Shown piece by piece: positions 43,986-52,301 of a stretch of 64,000 nt of DNA. Each line of letters starts with the position of its first letter. Positions within the stretch are counted from its first letter, which is position 1. The notes under the pieces are model-generated. The model worked only from the letters and a program-made list of their open reading frames with translations, was not told the origin of the DNA and did not search any database. The DNA comes from Chloroflexota bacterium (GTDB taxonomy: Bacteria; Chloroflexota; Anaerolineae; JAAYZQ01): contig JAGVRI010000011.1 of NCBI GenBank assembly GCA_018606645.1, positions 31,345 through 95,344 of the forward strand, given 5' to 3'. The position numbers and the translations under genes were made by a program.

Positions 43986-44699
43986 CTACTCGTGCGCGGT
44001 CCCCCGATTCTCTGGACAGGCCAGCATATAGCCGACCCCGTGCAACGTCACAATATATCGGGGGTTGGAAGGATCGGCTTCAAGTTTGCTGCGCAAATAG
44101 CGGATGTACGCCCGCAAATAGTCCACGTCGTTACGATACTCAGGTCCCCACACCTCGGTGAGCAACTTCTCATGCTCCATCACCCGGTTGGCGTTCAAGG
44201 CAAGTTGGCGCAAGAGCTCATACTCGGTCCGCGTAAGAGAGACTGGTTGGCCGCGCACTTTGACGCTGTGGCGGGCGAAATCGATCTCTAGGTCACCACA
44301 AAGAAGAACGGCAGCCACTCCGTCGCTGGGGCGCTTTGTGCGTCGCAACACCGCACGCACCCGCGCCACTAATTCCTTGGCGTTGAAAGGCTTGATCAGA
44401 TAGTCATCAGCACCGGCATCAAAGCCCTGGAGTATGTCGCTGTCCTGGGCTTTCGCCGTGAGCATAATAACCGGGACATCGGAGAACTCACGGATGCGAC
44501 GGCATACCTCATAACCATCGAGGCCCTCTCCCAGCAGGATGTCCAACAAAACGAGATCCGGTTGTTCCAATGCCATCACATCAATCGCCGATTCGCCGTT
44601 GCAGGCAGCCACGACTTGGTAGCCGATCGCCTCCAAAATCTCGGTAACCAGACGCACCACGCGAGGCGCATCCTCGACTACCAGTATCTTGTCACCCAT
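43986..44699 (-). CDS. OmpR/PhoB-type response regulator
   Basis: 237 residues. The receiver has 'ILVVEDAPRVV', the acceptor Asp in 'DLVLLDILLGEGLDGYEV', 'MLTAKAQD' and Lys in 'DYLIKPFNAKEL'. The C-terminal winged helix has 'TRTEYELLRQLALNANRVMEHEKLLTEVWG' and 'LRAYIRYLRSKLE'. ATG 44699 with GAGGAGG upstream, overlapping the kinase stop by 8 nt. The redox operon lies directly downstream on the same strand beyond a terminator, so it is a candidate target; this is inference. Confidence 0.92.
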   Translation of the reverse strand: MGDKILVVEDAPRVVRLVTEILEAIGYQVVAACNGESAIDVMALEQPDLVLLDILLGEGLDGYEVCRRIREFSDVPVIMLTAKAQDSDILQGFDAGADDYLIKPFNAKELVARVRAVLRRTKRPSDGVAAVLLCGDLEIDFARHSVKVRGQPVSLTRTEYELLRQLALNANRVMEHEKLLTEVWGPEYRNDVDYLRAYIRYLRSKLEADPSNPRYIVTLHGVGYMLACPENRGTAHE

Positions 44700-46113
44700 T
44701 GAGATCCTCCTCTCCGCATGCCACTGATTTTCCGAGCCTTTCGCAAGGAAGTGTAAAATAGAATATGCTCCCGTGACCCAGCCGGCTCTCGGCCCATATC
44801 CGTCCACCATGTTTTTCGACAATCGTCCGCGCGATCGGTAATCCCAAACCAGAACCTACGACGTGGCTCCCAAGGTTCGATTTGGCGCGGAAGAATTTTT
44901 CGAACAGTCGATTCAGATGCTCAGGGGAAATACCGATCCCCTGGTCTGCTACACTAATGGTGACCTCTTTTTCTCCCACCGTCCCTCGTACCACGATCAA
45001 TCCACCCTCAGGCGAGTACTTGATCGCATTGTCCAGCAAGTTGCGCAGTACCTGCAACAGCCGGTCCGGATCGGCCTCCAGGATCGGAAAATCATCAGGG
45101 AAATCAATCACAAAGCAGTGGTGGGTCGTGCGCCGAGACAACTCATTCACCACACTATGGACCAACCGAGGCAGGTGGACTGGCTGATACTCAAGTCTGA
45201 GGAGCCCGGCATCGATAATCGATGACTCAAGCAGGTCCCGGATCAGATCCTGCAGGATATCGCATTCCTGATCGATCATCTGCAGGAATTCACGCTGAGT
45301 CTCCGGACTGAAGGTAACTTCATCCATAAGCAAGGCAGTCGAATATCCCTTGATCGAGGTCAGAGGAGTTCGCATCTCGTGGGCCAAGGTTGAGATTAGC
45401 TCAGCCTTCAGGCGGTTCGCCTCACTGATCGTTCGAGTGGATTCCAGCTCCTCTCTGAGAAGAGCAGTTTGAATCGCCAACGTGATCAGCACAGCCACGC
45501 GCTCCAGTAGATCTAAATCCTTCTGGGTGAAACTCCCCGGTGTGCGAAGGTTCAGCAGCGCCAAGGCACCCATTGTAGTCTGAGCGGTGGCCAAAGGGAC
45601 ACAAACAGCACTCAACGGTTGCCGCAACCCAGCAGTGGCTTCCTCAAATGCCTTCTGGTTGAAGGGGGTTAGATCGGCCATCGCCGCATTCGTGGATTCT
45701 GGCGTGGGATACAGCTCGCCTCGGCCATTCTGGAACACTTTGCCAACCATCCCCTCGCCAGGCGACAGGCGCATCTTCTTCAACGCGTCAAAGTCGTAAC
45801 CTTGTGCGCCGCGGGCCACAAGCCGTCCCTCCGAAGAGTCATAGAGCCACACGCTGCCTGCATCAGCGGCATCCATGATCTGGACCAAAGTTGCGAGCAG
45901 ACGAGGAAGCAGATGGTCCAGGTCCTGCTCCGCCAGCAGAATCCTGGAAATCTCAAAGACGACCTGAAGCCGGCTATCCTGATCGGTCGTCTCCTCGTGG
46001 GTAGATGCCGGTCGCACAACGGACCCAACGTTGTGAGCAGCCAACGGTTCCTGTTCACCCACCGTGGGTGGGGTGGAGTTCGCCCCGACAACACCTTCAT
46101 TTGAACGCGCCAT
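44692..46113 (-). CDS. GAF-domain sensor histidine kinase
   Basis: About 473 residues, no TM segment, so cytoplasmic. A GAF domain spans about 50-215 ('AGSVWLYDSSEGRLV..ALKKMRLSPGEGMVGKVFQNG', 'VPLATAQTTMGALALLN'). It is followed by a HisKA H-box 'STLAHEMRTPLTSIKGYS' and HATPase boxes: N 'LRNLLDNAIKYSP', G1 'VADQGIGIS', F 'LFEKFFRAKS', G2 'GSGLGLPIA'. Start ATG 46113 after GGAGGGTG. It phosphorylates the OmpR-type regulator encoded just downstream. The GAF ligand could be a small redox or metabolic signal. Confidence 0.9.
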   Translation of the reverse strand: MARSNEGVVGANSTPPTVGEQEPLAAHNVGSVVRPASTHEETTDQDSRLQVVFEISRILLAEQDLDHLLPRLLATLVQIMDAADAGSVWLYDSSEGRLVARGAQGYDFDALKKMRLSPGEGMVGKVFQNGRGELYPTPESTNAAMADLTPFNQKAFEEATAGLRQPLSAVCVPLATAQTTMGALALLNLRTPGSFTQKDLDLLERVAVLITLAIQTALLREELESTRTISEANRLKAELISTLAHEMRTPLTSIKGYSTALLMDEVTFSPETQREFLQMIDQECDILQDLIRDLLESSIIDAGLLRLEYQPVHLPRLVHSVVNELSRRTTHHCFVIDFPDDFPILEADPDRLLQVLRNLLDNAIKYSPEGGLIVVRGTVGEKEVTISVADQGIGISPEHLNRLFEKFFRAKSNLGSHVVGSGLGLPIARTIVEKHGGRIWAESRLGHGSIFYFTLPCERLGKSVACGEEDLNG

Positions 46114-46141
46114 TGCTCTCACCCTCCAAACACTCTCAACG

Positions 46142-46170
46142 AGTATACTACATCTGGCTGGTGTTGGCAA
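46142..46170 (-). promoter_or_regulatory. Promoter for the GAF kinase/OmpR regulator pair
   Basis: On the minus strand, TTGCCA (46165-46170), a 17-nt spacer and TATACT (46142-46147), 28 nt before the kinase ATG. Confidence 0.65.
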
Positions 46171-46251
46171 CAAACTCTTGGTTCGGAGAATACTACCGAG
46201 ATCGTCTGCAACAATAAACCCTTCATATCACCCTACCCAAACGATGTCTCA

Positions 46252-46280
46252 TTGACGTGCAAAGCATCCTGTGGTATACT
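46252..46280 (+). promoter_or_regulatory. Promoter for the prenyltransferase-cydAB operon
   Basis: TTGACG (46252-46257), a 17-nt spacer and TATACT (46275-46280). The leader before ATG 46379 is about 90 nt. It is divergent from the kinase promoter. Confidence 0.65.
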
Positions 46281-46378
46281 GGTGCACGTCCAGTCAAGCA
46301 CCGTGGGGGCCTGTCGCATTCGGTGGGGAGAGAGCCTACCAGCCGCCAGATGTCTGTTCTTGCCAGGAGGGTGCCAAC

Positions 46379-47419
46379 ATGTCCATCAACTTTGCCATGT
46401 GGAAAACTGCTCTGTGGACTCTGGTCAAGATGGACCAGAAAGAAGAATGGGATCGCCTTGACGTTGTTTCCAAATGGCTGATCGCCACCCGTTCAGCCGT
46501 AACCGTAGTGACGGTCTACTCCTGTGTCATTGCCGGATTGCTCGCTGGGCGCGACGGCTATTTCCGCTTCCTGCCCTGGCTCATCGTCACCCTGGGCCTG
46601 TTCATCGCCCATGGCGCAAACAACCTGCTGAACGACTATACCGACTACCGACGCGGCGTTGACCAGGACAATTATTTCCGCACCCAATACGGCGTCCACC
46701 CTCTGGTGCAAGGGTTCTGGAACGCGAAGCAGCAGCTTCGATGGTTCGCCGTAACCGGGACACTGGCAGTCCTCTCGGGGATTTTCGCCTTGATCTACAC
46801 CGGCTTCTCAGGTATCGTGATTGGCCTGTTCGCCCTCGGCGCTCTGGTCCTGCTCCTCTACTCATGGCCGCTCAAATATCTGGGCCTGGGTGAACTGTTC
46901 ATCTTTCTAATCTGGGGTCCGATCATGATTGCTGGTGTCTATATCGTCCTCGCCCGGGGCTGGACCGATCATGTGTGGTACGTGGCCCTCGCCGGGGTTC
47001 CCTTTGGCCTGAGCGTGGCCAGCATCAATATCGGCAAGCACATTGACAAACTGGATGCTGACAGGCGAAAGGGGGTAGGCACCCTGCCGGTGCGGATTGG
47101 CGAGCGGGTTGCACGTATGATCAACATGACTGTTTTGTTGCTGATCTATCTTGTCATCCTGTATCTGATCTTTGTACCGCGCTATTTCACCCCAGTCATG
47201 CTCCTTGTGTTTTTGGCCGGGAGACGTCTTGTCGTGGCACTGGGTGTGCTGAGCAAGCCAAGGCCTGAGAGCCCGCCTGAGGGCTATCCGGCCTGGCCCA
47301 CCTGGTTTTCGGCATTTGCCTTCCACCACAATCGCTTGTTCGGCGGCTTGTTCATCCTGGGCTTGATGGTAGACACCTTGCTGCGCGTCTTCCTGCCTGG
47401 TTTCTGGCCGATGCACTGA
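46379..47419 (+). CDS. UbiA-family prenyltransferase
   Basis: 346 residues, about nine hydrophobic segments. The two Asp-rich prenyl-diphosphate/Mg2+ motifs are 'NLLNDYTDYRRGVD' and 'DKLDADRRKGVGTLPVRIG'. The family attaches prenyl chains to aromatic rings (MenA, UbiA) or makes related lipids. Placed directly ahead of the quinol oxidase genes, a quinone-building role such as MenA is plausible but not proven. Start ATG 46379 with AGGAGGGTG; an extension to 46271 would begin inside the promoter. Confidence 0.8.
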   Translation: MSINFAMWKTALWTLVKMDQKEEWDRLDVVSKWLIATRSAVTVVTVYSCVIAGLLAGRDGYFRFLPWLIVTLGLFIAHGANNLLNDYTDYRRGVDQDNYFRTQYGVHPLVQGFWNAKQQLRWFAVTGTLAVLSGIFALIYTGFSGIVIGLFALGALVLLLYSWPLKYLGLGELFIFLIWGPIMIAGVYIVLARGWTDHVWYVALAGVPFGLSVASINIGKHIDKLDADRRKGVGTLPVRIGERVARMINMTVLLLIYLVILYLIFVPRYFTPVMLLVFLAGRRLVVALGVLSKPRPESPPEGYPAWPTWFSAFAFHHNRLFGGLFILGLMVDTLLRVFLPGFWPMH

Positions 47420-47488
47420 CGGCTGGAGGCTTTCTGGACCCTGCCGATGGAGAGGCTGTAGAGATACCGAAAATAAAGGAGAGGGCAG

Positions 47489-48889
47489 ATGGACCCTGTT
47501 GTACTGTCGCGATGGCAATTTGCTATCACCACCATCTATCACTTTTTCTTTGTCCCGCTGACGATGGGCCTAGTGTGGTTCATTGTCATCCTGCAAACGA
47601 TCTATGTACGCACCGGCAACGAAACTTACAAGCAGATGGCCAAGTTCTGGGGCAAGTTGTTCCTGATCAACTTTGCCATGGGTGTGGTGACCGGAATCGT
47701 CCAGGAATTCCAGTTCGGGATGAACTGGTCCACCTATTCCCGATACGTCGGCGATATCTTTGGCGTGCCGCTGGCGATTGAGGGCCTCCTGGCCTTCTTC
47801 CTGGAATCCACTTTCTTGGGGATATGGATCTTTGGCTGGGACCGCCTGCCCAAGGGCCTCCACGCCGCCACGATCTGGCTGGTCGCCATTGGATCGAGTC
47901 TGTCTGGGTTGTTCATCCTGCTCGCCAATGGCTTTATGCAACACCCAGTTGGGTACGTGGTCAATGAGACGGCGGGCCGGCTGGAGCTGGTGGACTTTCT
48001 CGCACTGGCCACCAATCCGCGCGGCTGGCTCCTCTTCGTGCACACCATCTCCGCCAGCCTGACCACTGCCGCCTTCTTTATGTTGGGCATCAGCGCCTAC
48101 CACCTCGTCCGGAAGCAACACCTGAATGCGTTCAAAAAGTCGTTCCAGCTCGTCGCCGGCATCGGTCTGATCGCCGCCATACTGGTAGGGGTAACTGGCC
48201 ATTTTCAGGGCATCTATCTGCTGGAGGTGCAGCCCATGGCCGCAGTGGCCTCAGAAGCGCATTGGGAAACCGTGTACCCGGCTCCTTTTAAGGTGATCGC
48301 TTTCTTTGACCGGACCGGTCAACGCGAGATCTGGAGCCTCGAAATCCCAAGGGTGCTCAATTGGCTCTATTTTCCCAAGGATGTGGGAGCGATTCCAGGC
48401 ATCCATCAGATCCAGGTTGAATATGAAGCCCGGTATGGACCTGGAAACTACATCCCTGTGGTCCCGCTTGCCTTCTGGATGTTCCGGATCATGGTCGGTG
48501 CCGGATTGCTCATGATCGCCCTTGCCGCCTATGGTTTGTACCTGCCGCTGAAAAAGTGGCCAGAGCGGTGGACCCGCTGGCTGAAGGGAATGGTCTGGGC
48601 TATCCCACTGCCCTATATCGCCAATACCTCCGGCTGGATCCTGACCGAGACCGCTCGCCAACCCTGGATCGTGCATGGGTTACTCAAAACTGAGAATGCC
48701 ATGTCCCCGAACCTGAGTGGGGGAATGGTGCTCTTTACCCTGATCGGATTCACCCTGGTCTACGCAGTGCTCATGATCGTGGACGTGTATCTCCTGGTCA
48801 AGTTCGCCAAAGCTGGTCCTGATGCAGCCAGGCATGAGCACGAATCCGAGAATCGGATCCTATCGCCCGTCAGCGCGCCGGACTCGTAG
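47489..48889 (+). CDS. cydA: Cytochrome bd quinol oxidase subunit I
   Basis: 466 residues, about nine TMs. Subunit I carries hemes b558, b595 and d and oxidises quinol. Visible marks: 'LSRWQFAITTIYHFFFVPLTMG' with the heme His, 'FQFGMNWSTYSRYVGDIFG', 'FLESTFLGIW' with the conserved Glu, 'FVHTISASLTTAAFF' with the b558 His, and 'GWILTETARQPWIV', where the usual GRQPW reads ARQPW. The length fits the short Q-loop class. Operon with the prenyltransferase (70-nt gap) and cydB. Confidence 0.95.
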   Translation: MDPVVLSRWQFAITTIYHFFFVPLTMGLVWFIVILQTIYVRTGNETYKQMAKFWGKLFLINFAMGVVTGIVQEFQFGMNWSTYSRYVGDIFGVPLAIEGLLAFFLESTFLGIWIFGWDRLPKGLHAATIWLVAIGSSLSGLFILLANGFMQHPVGYVVNETAGRLELVDFLALATNPRGWLLFVHTISASLTTAAFFMLGISAYHLVRKQHLNAFKKSFQLVAGIGLIAAILVGVTGHFQGIYLLEVQPMAAVASEAHWETVYPAPFKVIAFFDRTGQREIWSLEIPRVLNWLYFPKDVGAIPGIHQIQVEYEARYGPGNYIPVVPLAFWMFRIMVGAGLLMIALAAYGLYLPLKKWPERWTRWLKGMVWAIPLPYIANTSGWILTETARQPWIVHGLLKTENAMSPNLSGGMVLFTLIGFTLVYAVLMIVDVYLLVKFAKAGPDAARHEHESENRILSPVSAPDS

Positions 48890-48899
48890 GAGGGATGCT

Positions 48900-49925
48900 A
48901 TGTCAACCGAGTTTCTACAAACACTGTGGTTCGTCTTGATCGCTGTCTTGTGGATGGGCTTCTTCTTCCTCGAAGGATTTGATTTCGGTGTAGGGATGCT
49001 CGTTCCTTTCTTCAGTAAGAAGGATGAGGAACGTCGGGCAACGATCAACACCATCGGTCCACACTGGGACGGGAATGAAGTGTGGCTCATCGTCGCTGGC
49101 GGCGCGACCTTTGCTGCCTTCCCCCACTGGTATGCCACCCTGTTCAGCGGCTTTTACCTGGCTCTGTTCCTGATGCTGCTGGGTTTGATCGTCCGGGGCG
49201 TGGCCATCGAGTTCCGTTCCAAGGGTACTCATCCCCGGTGGCGCAGCGTGTGGGACTGGTGCATGGCAACCGGAAGCGCGCTGACTGCCTTCCTGCTCGG
49301 AGTGGCGTTCGCCAACCTGGCCAGGGGTGTACCTATCGATGCCCAGATGGTGTACACTGGAAACCTGCTGACCCTGCTCAACCCGTATGGCCTCCTGGGT
49401 GGGCTGGTAGTCGTGGCCGCCTTCCTGTATCACGGCGCGAACTTTCTCAGTCTCAAGCTGGCCGGTGATCTGCATCGGCGCGCCCAGAACCTGGCGAGCA
49501 ACTTATGGCTGGCTGCGTTGATGTTAATGATACTGTGGAGCATTGCAACCTATCTGGCCACCGATTTGTACTCGCGACTCGGCATCGCTTCGGTCATTGT
49601 TATGTTGTTTACGATCCTGGCTCTAGTCCTCGCCGGCATTTTGGGCCGGCAAAGAAAGGATGGCTGGGCCTTTGTCATGGCCGGGTTGGTCGTCATCCTG
49701 ATCCCGGCGACTATCTTTCTGATCATGTTTCCGCGCGTCATGATTTCCAGCACCGATCCGGCCTACAGCCTGACCATCTACAATGCCTCATCGTCGCCTT
49801 ACACGCTGCGGATCATGAGTATTGTGGCTTTGATCTTTGTCCCGATCGTGCTTGCCTATCAAGTCTGGTCCTATCGGGTTTTTCGCCAGCGCATCAAGGC
49901 CGAACCCGAGTCGCTTACCTACTAG
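48900..49925 (+). CDS. cydB: Cytochrome bd quinol oxidase subunit II
   Basis: 341 residues, about eight TMs. 'LWFVLIAVLWMGFFFLEGFDFGVGML' at the N-terminus and 'TIGPHWDGNEVWLIVAGGATFAAFPHWYATLFSG' (shown here only as a family stretch near residues 45-78) are diagnostic of CydB; 'GVAIEFR' follows. ATG 48900 with AGGAGGG, 10 nt after cydA. It forms the oxygen-reducing, oxygen-scavenging terminal oxidase with CydA, useful at low oxygen. Confidence 0.95.
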   Translation: MSTEFLQTLWFVLIAVLWMGFFFLEGFDFGVGMLVPFFSKKDEERRATINTIGPHWDGNEVWLIVAGGATFAAFPHWYATLFSGFYLALFLMLLGLIVRGVAIEFRSKGTHPRWRSVWDWCMATGSALTAFLLGVAFANLARGVPIDAQMVYTGNLLTLLNPYGLLGGLVVVAAFLYHGANFLSLKLAGDLHRRAQNLASNLWLAALMLMILWSIATYLATDLYSRLGIASVIVMLFTILALVLAGILGRQRKDGWAFVMAGLVVILIPATIFLIMFPRVMISSTDPAYSLTIYNASSSPYTLRIMSIVALIFVPIVLAYQVWSYRVFRQRIKAEPESLTY

Positions 49926-49935
49926 CTCGGGGTTT

Positions 49936-49963
49936 TTGACAAACTGGACCTTATGAATATAAT
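49936..49963 (+). promoter_or_regulatory. Consensus promoter of the thiamine operon
   Basis: A perfect TTGACA (49936-49941), a 16-nt spacer and a perfect TATAAT (49958-49963). The riboswitch begins about 17 nt later. It is the closest match to consensus in the window. Confidence 0.8.
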
Positions 49964-49980
49964 AGATTTAAGTGAATAGC

Positions 49981-50093
49981 ATTGCTGGGGAGCTTGGGGG
50001 AACCAGGCTGAGAAGGCACATTGGGCCGTAGAGAGTCCACCGGTGCCGACCCAAGGAACCTGATCCGGGTAATGCCGGCGTAGGGAGCCAATC
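49981..50093 (+). promoter_or_regulatory. TPP (thi-box) riboswitch
   Basis: The conserved thi-box elements are in order: GGGGG followed by 'CCAGGCTGAGAAGG' (about 49995-50016), then 'GGAACCTGATCCGGGTAATG' and 'CCGGCGTAGGGA' (about 50055-50087). The outer stem pairs ATTGCT (49981-49986) with AGCCAAT (50087-50093). It binds thiamine diphosphate and represses the operon downstream; the intrinsic terminator at 50121 supplies the off state. Confidence 0.95.
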
Positions 50094-50120
50094 GACATGG
50101 AAAAAGGAATAGACCCTGAC

Positions 50121-50148
50121 AACCGCTCCCTATGACGGGAGCGGTTTT
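50121..50148 (+). terminator. Riboswitch-linked intrinsic terminator
   Basis: A 10-bp perfect stem (50121-50130 with 50137-50146), 6-nt loop, ending in TTTT. It lies 28 nt after the TPP aptamer and 47 nt before the cytX ATG. Confidence 0.85.
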
Positions 50149-50194
50149 GGGTTCTCCCGCCCCCAGCCCAGATGTGATATTCAGGAGGTGTGCG

Positions 50195-51556
50195 ATGTCG
50201 GTGAAAACGGAAGGTCGCTCGTCCCGTCTCAAGATCCAGGCCCCTCCGGAGTGGGGCATTGAGCCAGTGCCCTCGGCGCACCGGCAACTTCGTTGGTTCG
50301 ACCTGTTTGTCCTCTGGTCCAGCCTGGGCGTGGGGTTGCTTGTATTGGAGGCAGGTGCGCTATTGGTGCCTGGGCTGAGTCCCGCACTGGCCTTGCTGGC
50401 CATCGTGATCGGCACGCTGGTCGGGAATCTGTTGCTGGCGCTGACCGGCGTGGCCGGCAGTGACCATGCGATTCCTACCATGGTACTGCTTCGGCCGGTG
50501 CTGGGATACCGTGGTTCCTATCTTCCCAGTTTGTTCAACCTGATCCAATTGATCGGTTGGACCGCCTTTGAGTTCTGGGTGATCGGCCTGGCCGCAAACC
50601 AGGTCAGCCAGGCACTGTTCGGCTTCTCCAACTACACTCTCTGGCTCATCATCTTTGCCATCTGGTGCACCCTGCTGGCGCTCGGTGGACCCCTGGTAGT
50701 CATCCGCCAGTGGTTGGAAAAGTTCGGCGTCTGGCTCGTCTATGGCGCCAGCGCCTGGATGACCATTTACCTGTTCACCAGGTACGATATTCCAGCTCTG
50801 CTGCGCCAGGCCGGCACGGGCGAGCTGCCTTTTTGGCTGGCCGTCGATCTGGTGGTCGCCATGCCGGTGTCCTGGATGCCGCTGGTCGCCGACTATAACC
50901 GGTTTGCCCGAAAGCCTGGTGCGTCCTTCTGGGGAACGTATCTGGGTTATCTGCTCAGCAACGTATGGTTCTACGGGCTGGGGATGCTCTTCATCCTCAC
51001 GTTGCAGGTGGCGGAACCAACTCCCGAGAACCTGACCACGGCCATTGTGGCCATGACAGGCGGAGCGATCGCCTTGCTGGTCATTCTGGTGGATGAGACC
51101 GATAATGCGTTTGCCGACATCTATTCGGCTGCAGTGACCATCCAGAACGTATTCCCCAAGATAAGCCAGCGGATCCTGGTCGCACTGGTTGGGGCCGTTG
51201 GTCTGGCATTGGCGGCCTTTCTGACGATGGGGCGCTACTTTGACTTTCTGCTGATCATCGGCTCGGTGTTCGTTCCTCTCTTCGGGATTCTGGCCGCCGA
51301 TTACTTTGTGCTCCGTCGCCGTCAACTTCAGGTGGAGGAGCTGTACCAAACACAGGGTACATACTGGTATCAGAACGGCGTCAACTGGTTAGCGGTGGCG
51401 GCCTGGTTGGTGGGCATCGCCGCCTACCACCTGATTGCCCGCAACCTGCCCGAGCTGGGAGCGACCATCCCCGGATTTGCCATTGCCTTTCTGCTGTATC
51501 TGGCACTCGTCCGACTGGGTATCCCGGCCTGGCGTGCGGTAGTTCGACACCCTTGA
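50195..51556 (+). CDS. cytX: CytX, NCS1-family HMP transporter
   Basis: About 453 residues, twelve hydrophobic segments. Cytosine-permease (NCS1) marks: 'LFVLWSSLGVGLLVLEAGALLVPGLSP', 'LVGNLLLALTGVAGSDHAIPTMVLLRPVLGYRGSYLP' (conserved, near residues 75-110, quoted in parts only as a family region), and 'SWMPLVADYNRFAR'. First gene under the TPP riboswitch, which identifies it as the thiamine-precursor branch (hydroxymethylpyrimidine uptake). ATG 50195 with AGGAGGT. Works with ThiD. Confidence 0.88.
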   Translation: MSVKTEGRSSRLKIQAPPEWGIEPVPSAHRQLRWFDLFVLWSSLGVGLLVLEAGALLVPGLSPALALLAIVIGTLVGNLLLALTGVAGSDHAIPTMVLLRPVLGYRGSYLPSLFNLIQLIGWTAFEFWVIGLAANQVSQALFGFSNYTLWLIIFAIWCTLLALGGPLVVIRQWLEKFGVWLVYGASAWMTIYLFTRYDIPALLRQAGTGELPFWLAVDLVVAMPVSWMPLVADYNRFARKPGASFWGTYLGYLLSNVWFYGLGMLFILTLQVAEPTPENLTTAIVAMTGGAIALLVILVDETDNAFADIYSAAVTIQNVFPKISQRILVALVGAVGLALAAFLTMGRYFDFLLIIGSVFVPLFGILAADYFVLRRRQLQVEELYQTQGTYWYQNGVNWLAVAAWLVGIAAYHLIARNLPELGATIPGFAIAFLLYLALVRLGIPAWRAVVRHP

Positions 51557-51565
51557 CGGGAACTT

Positions 51566-51600
51566 GCTGGACTGCTGGAGTTCGACTTCAGCAGTCCAGC
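51566..51600 (+). other. Intra-operon 12-bp hairpin
   Basis: GCTGGACTGCTG (51566-51577) pairs perfectly with 51589-51600 around an 11-nt loop, between cytX and thiE. No T-run follows. It may be a processing or stability element that sets transporter expression apart from the enzymes. Confidence 0.55.
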
Positions 51601-51641
51601 ATCGAACGATCCATACTATCAACTGTTGAAGGAGAAGTGTG

Positions 51642-52301
51642 ATGAAAACTGTAGACTGGTCGCTGTACGTCATCACCGACCGCCGGGCGGCCGGTTCCCG
51701 TTCCCTCCCGGATCTCGTGTGGGCGGCGATCCAGGGTGGAGCGACGGTCGTGCAACTTCGGGAGAAGGAAGCATCTACCCGAGAGATGATCCGGTTAGGG
51801 CGCGCGTTACACGAACTGACCCAGAAAGCAGGCATCCCGCTCATTGTCAATGATCGGGTGGATGTGGCTCTGGCCATTGACGCGGAGGGGGTCCATCTGG
51901 GCGTGGATGATATGCCGGTGTCCATCGCTCGCCGGCTACTGGGCCCGCACCGCCTCATCGGCTTCTCGCCCAGCACACTCGATGAAGCCCGCCAGGCCGA
52001 GCGCGAAGGCGCCGATTATCTGGGCATAGGCGATGTGTATGGCACGCCCAGCAAACCTGATGCCGGCCCGCCGATCGGCATTGAGGGGTTGACGCGCTTT
52101 GTGCAAGCCGTCTCGCTCCCGGTAGTCGCCATCGGCGGCATCAATGTCCACAACGCCCGAGCCGTCATCCAGGCCGGTGCGGTCGGGATTGCCGTGATCT
52201 CGGCCGTGATCGGCGCTCCCGATCCACAAGAAGCCGCTCAGCAACTACGCGCCATCGTGACAGCGCAAAAGGGGAACACCGATGAATCGCCAAATCGCTG
52301 A
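51642..52301 (+). CDS. thiE: Thiamine-phosphate synthase
   Basis: 219 residues, TIM barrel. It joins HMP-PP and thiazole phosphate to thiamine phosphate. Marks: 'LYVITDRRA', 'GGATVVQLREKEAS', 'LIVNDRVDVALAIDAEGVHLG', 'LIGFSPSTLDEARQAE', 'ADYLGIGDVYGTPSKPDA', 'VVAIGGIN'. The usual GQxDMP is seen as 'GVDDMP'. ATG 51642 has AAGGAG 7-8 nt upstream; GTG 51639 is in frame but closer. Overlaps thiM by 20 nt. Confidence 0.93.
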   Translation: MKTVDWSLYVITDRRAAGSRSLPDLVWAAIQGGATVVQLREKEASTREMIRLGRALHELTQKAGIPLIVNDRVDVALAIDAEGVHLGVDDMPVSIARRLLGPHRLIGFSPSTLDEARQAEREGADYLGIGDVYGTPSKPDAGPPIGIEGLTRFVQAVSLPVVAIGGINVHNARAVIQAGAVGIAVISAVIGAPDPQEAAQQLRAIVTAQKGNTDESPNR

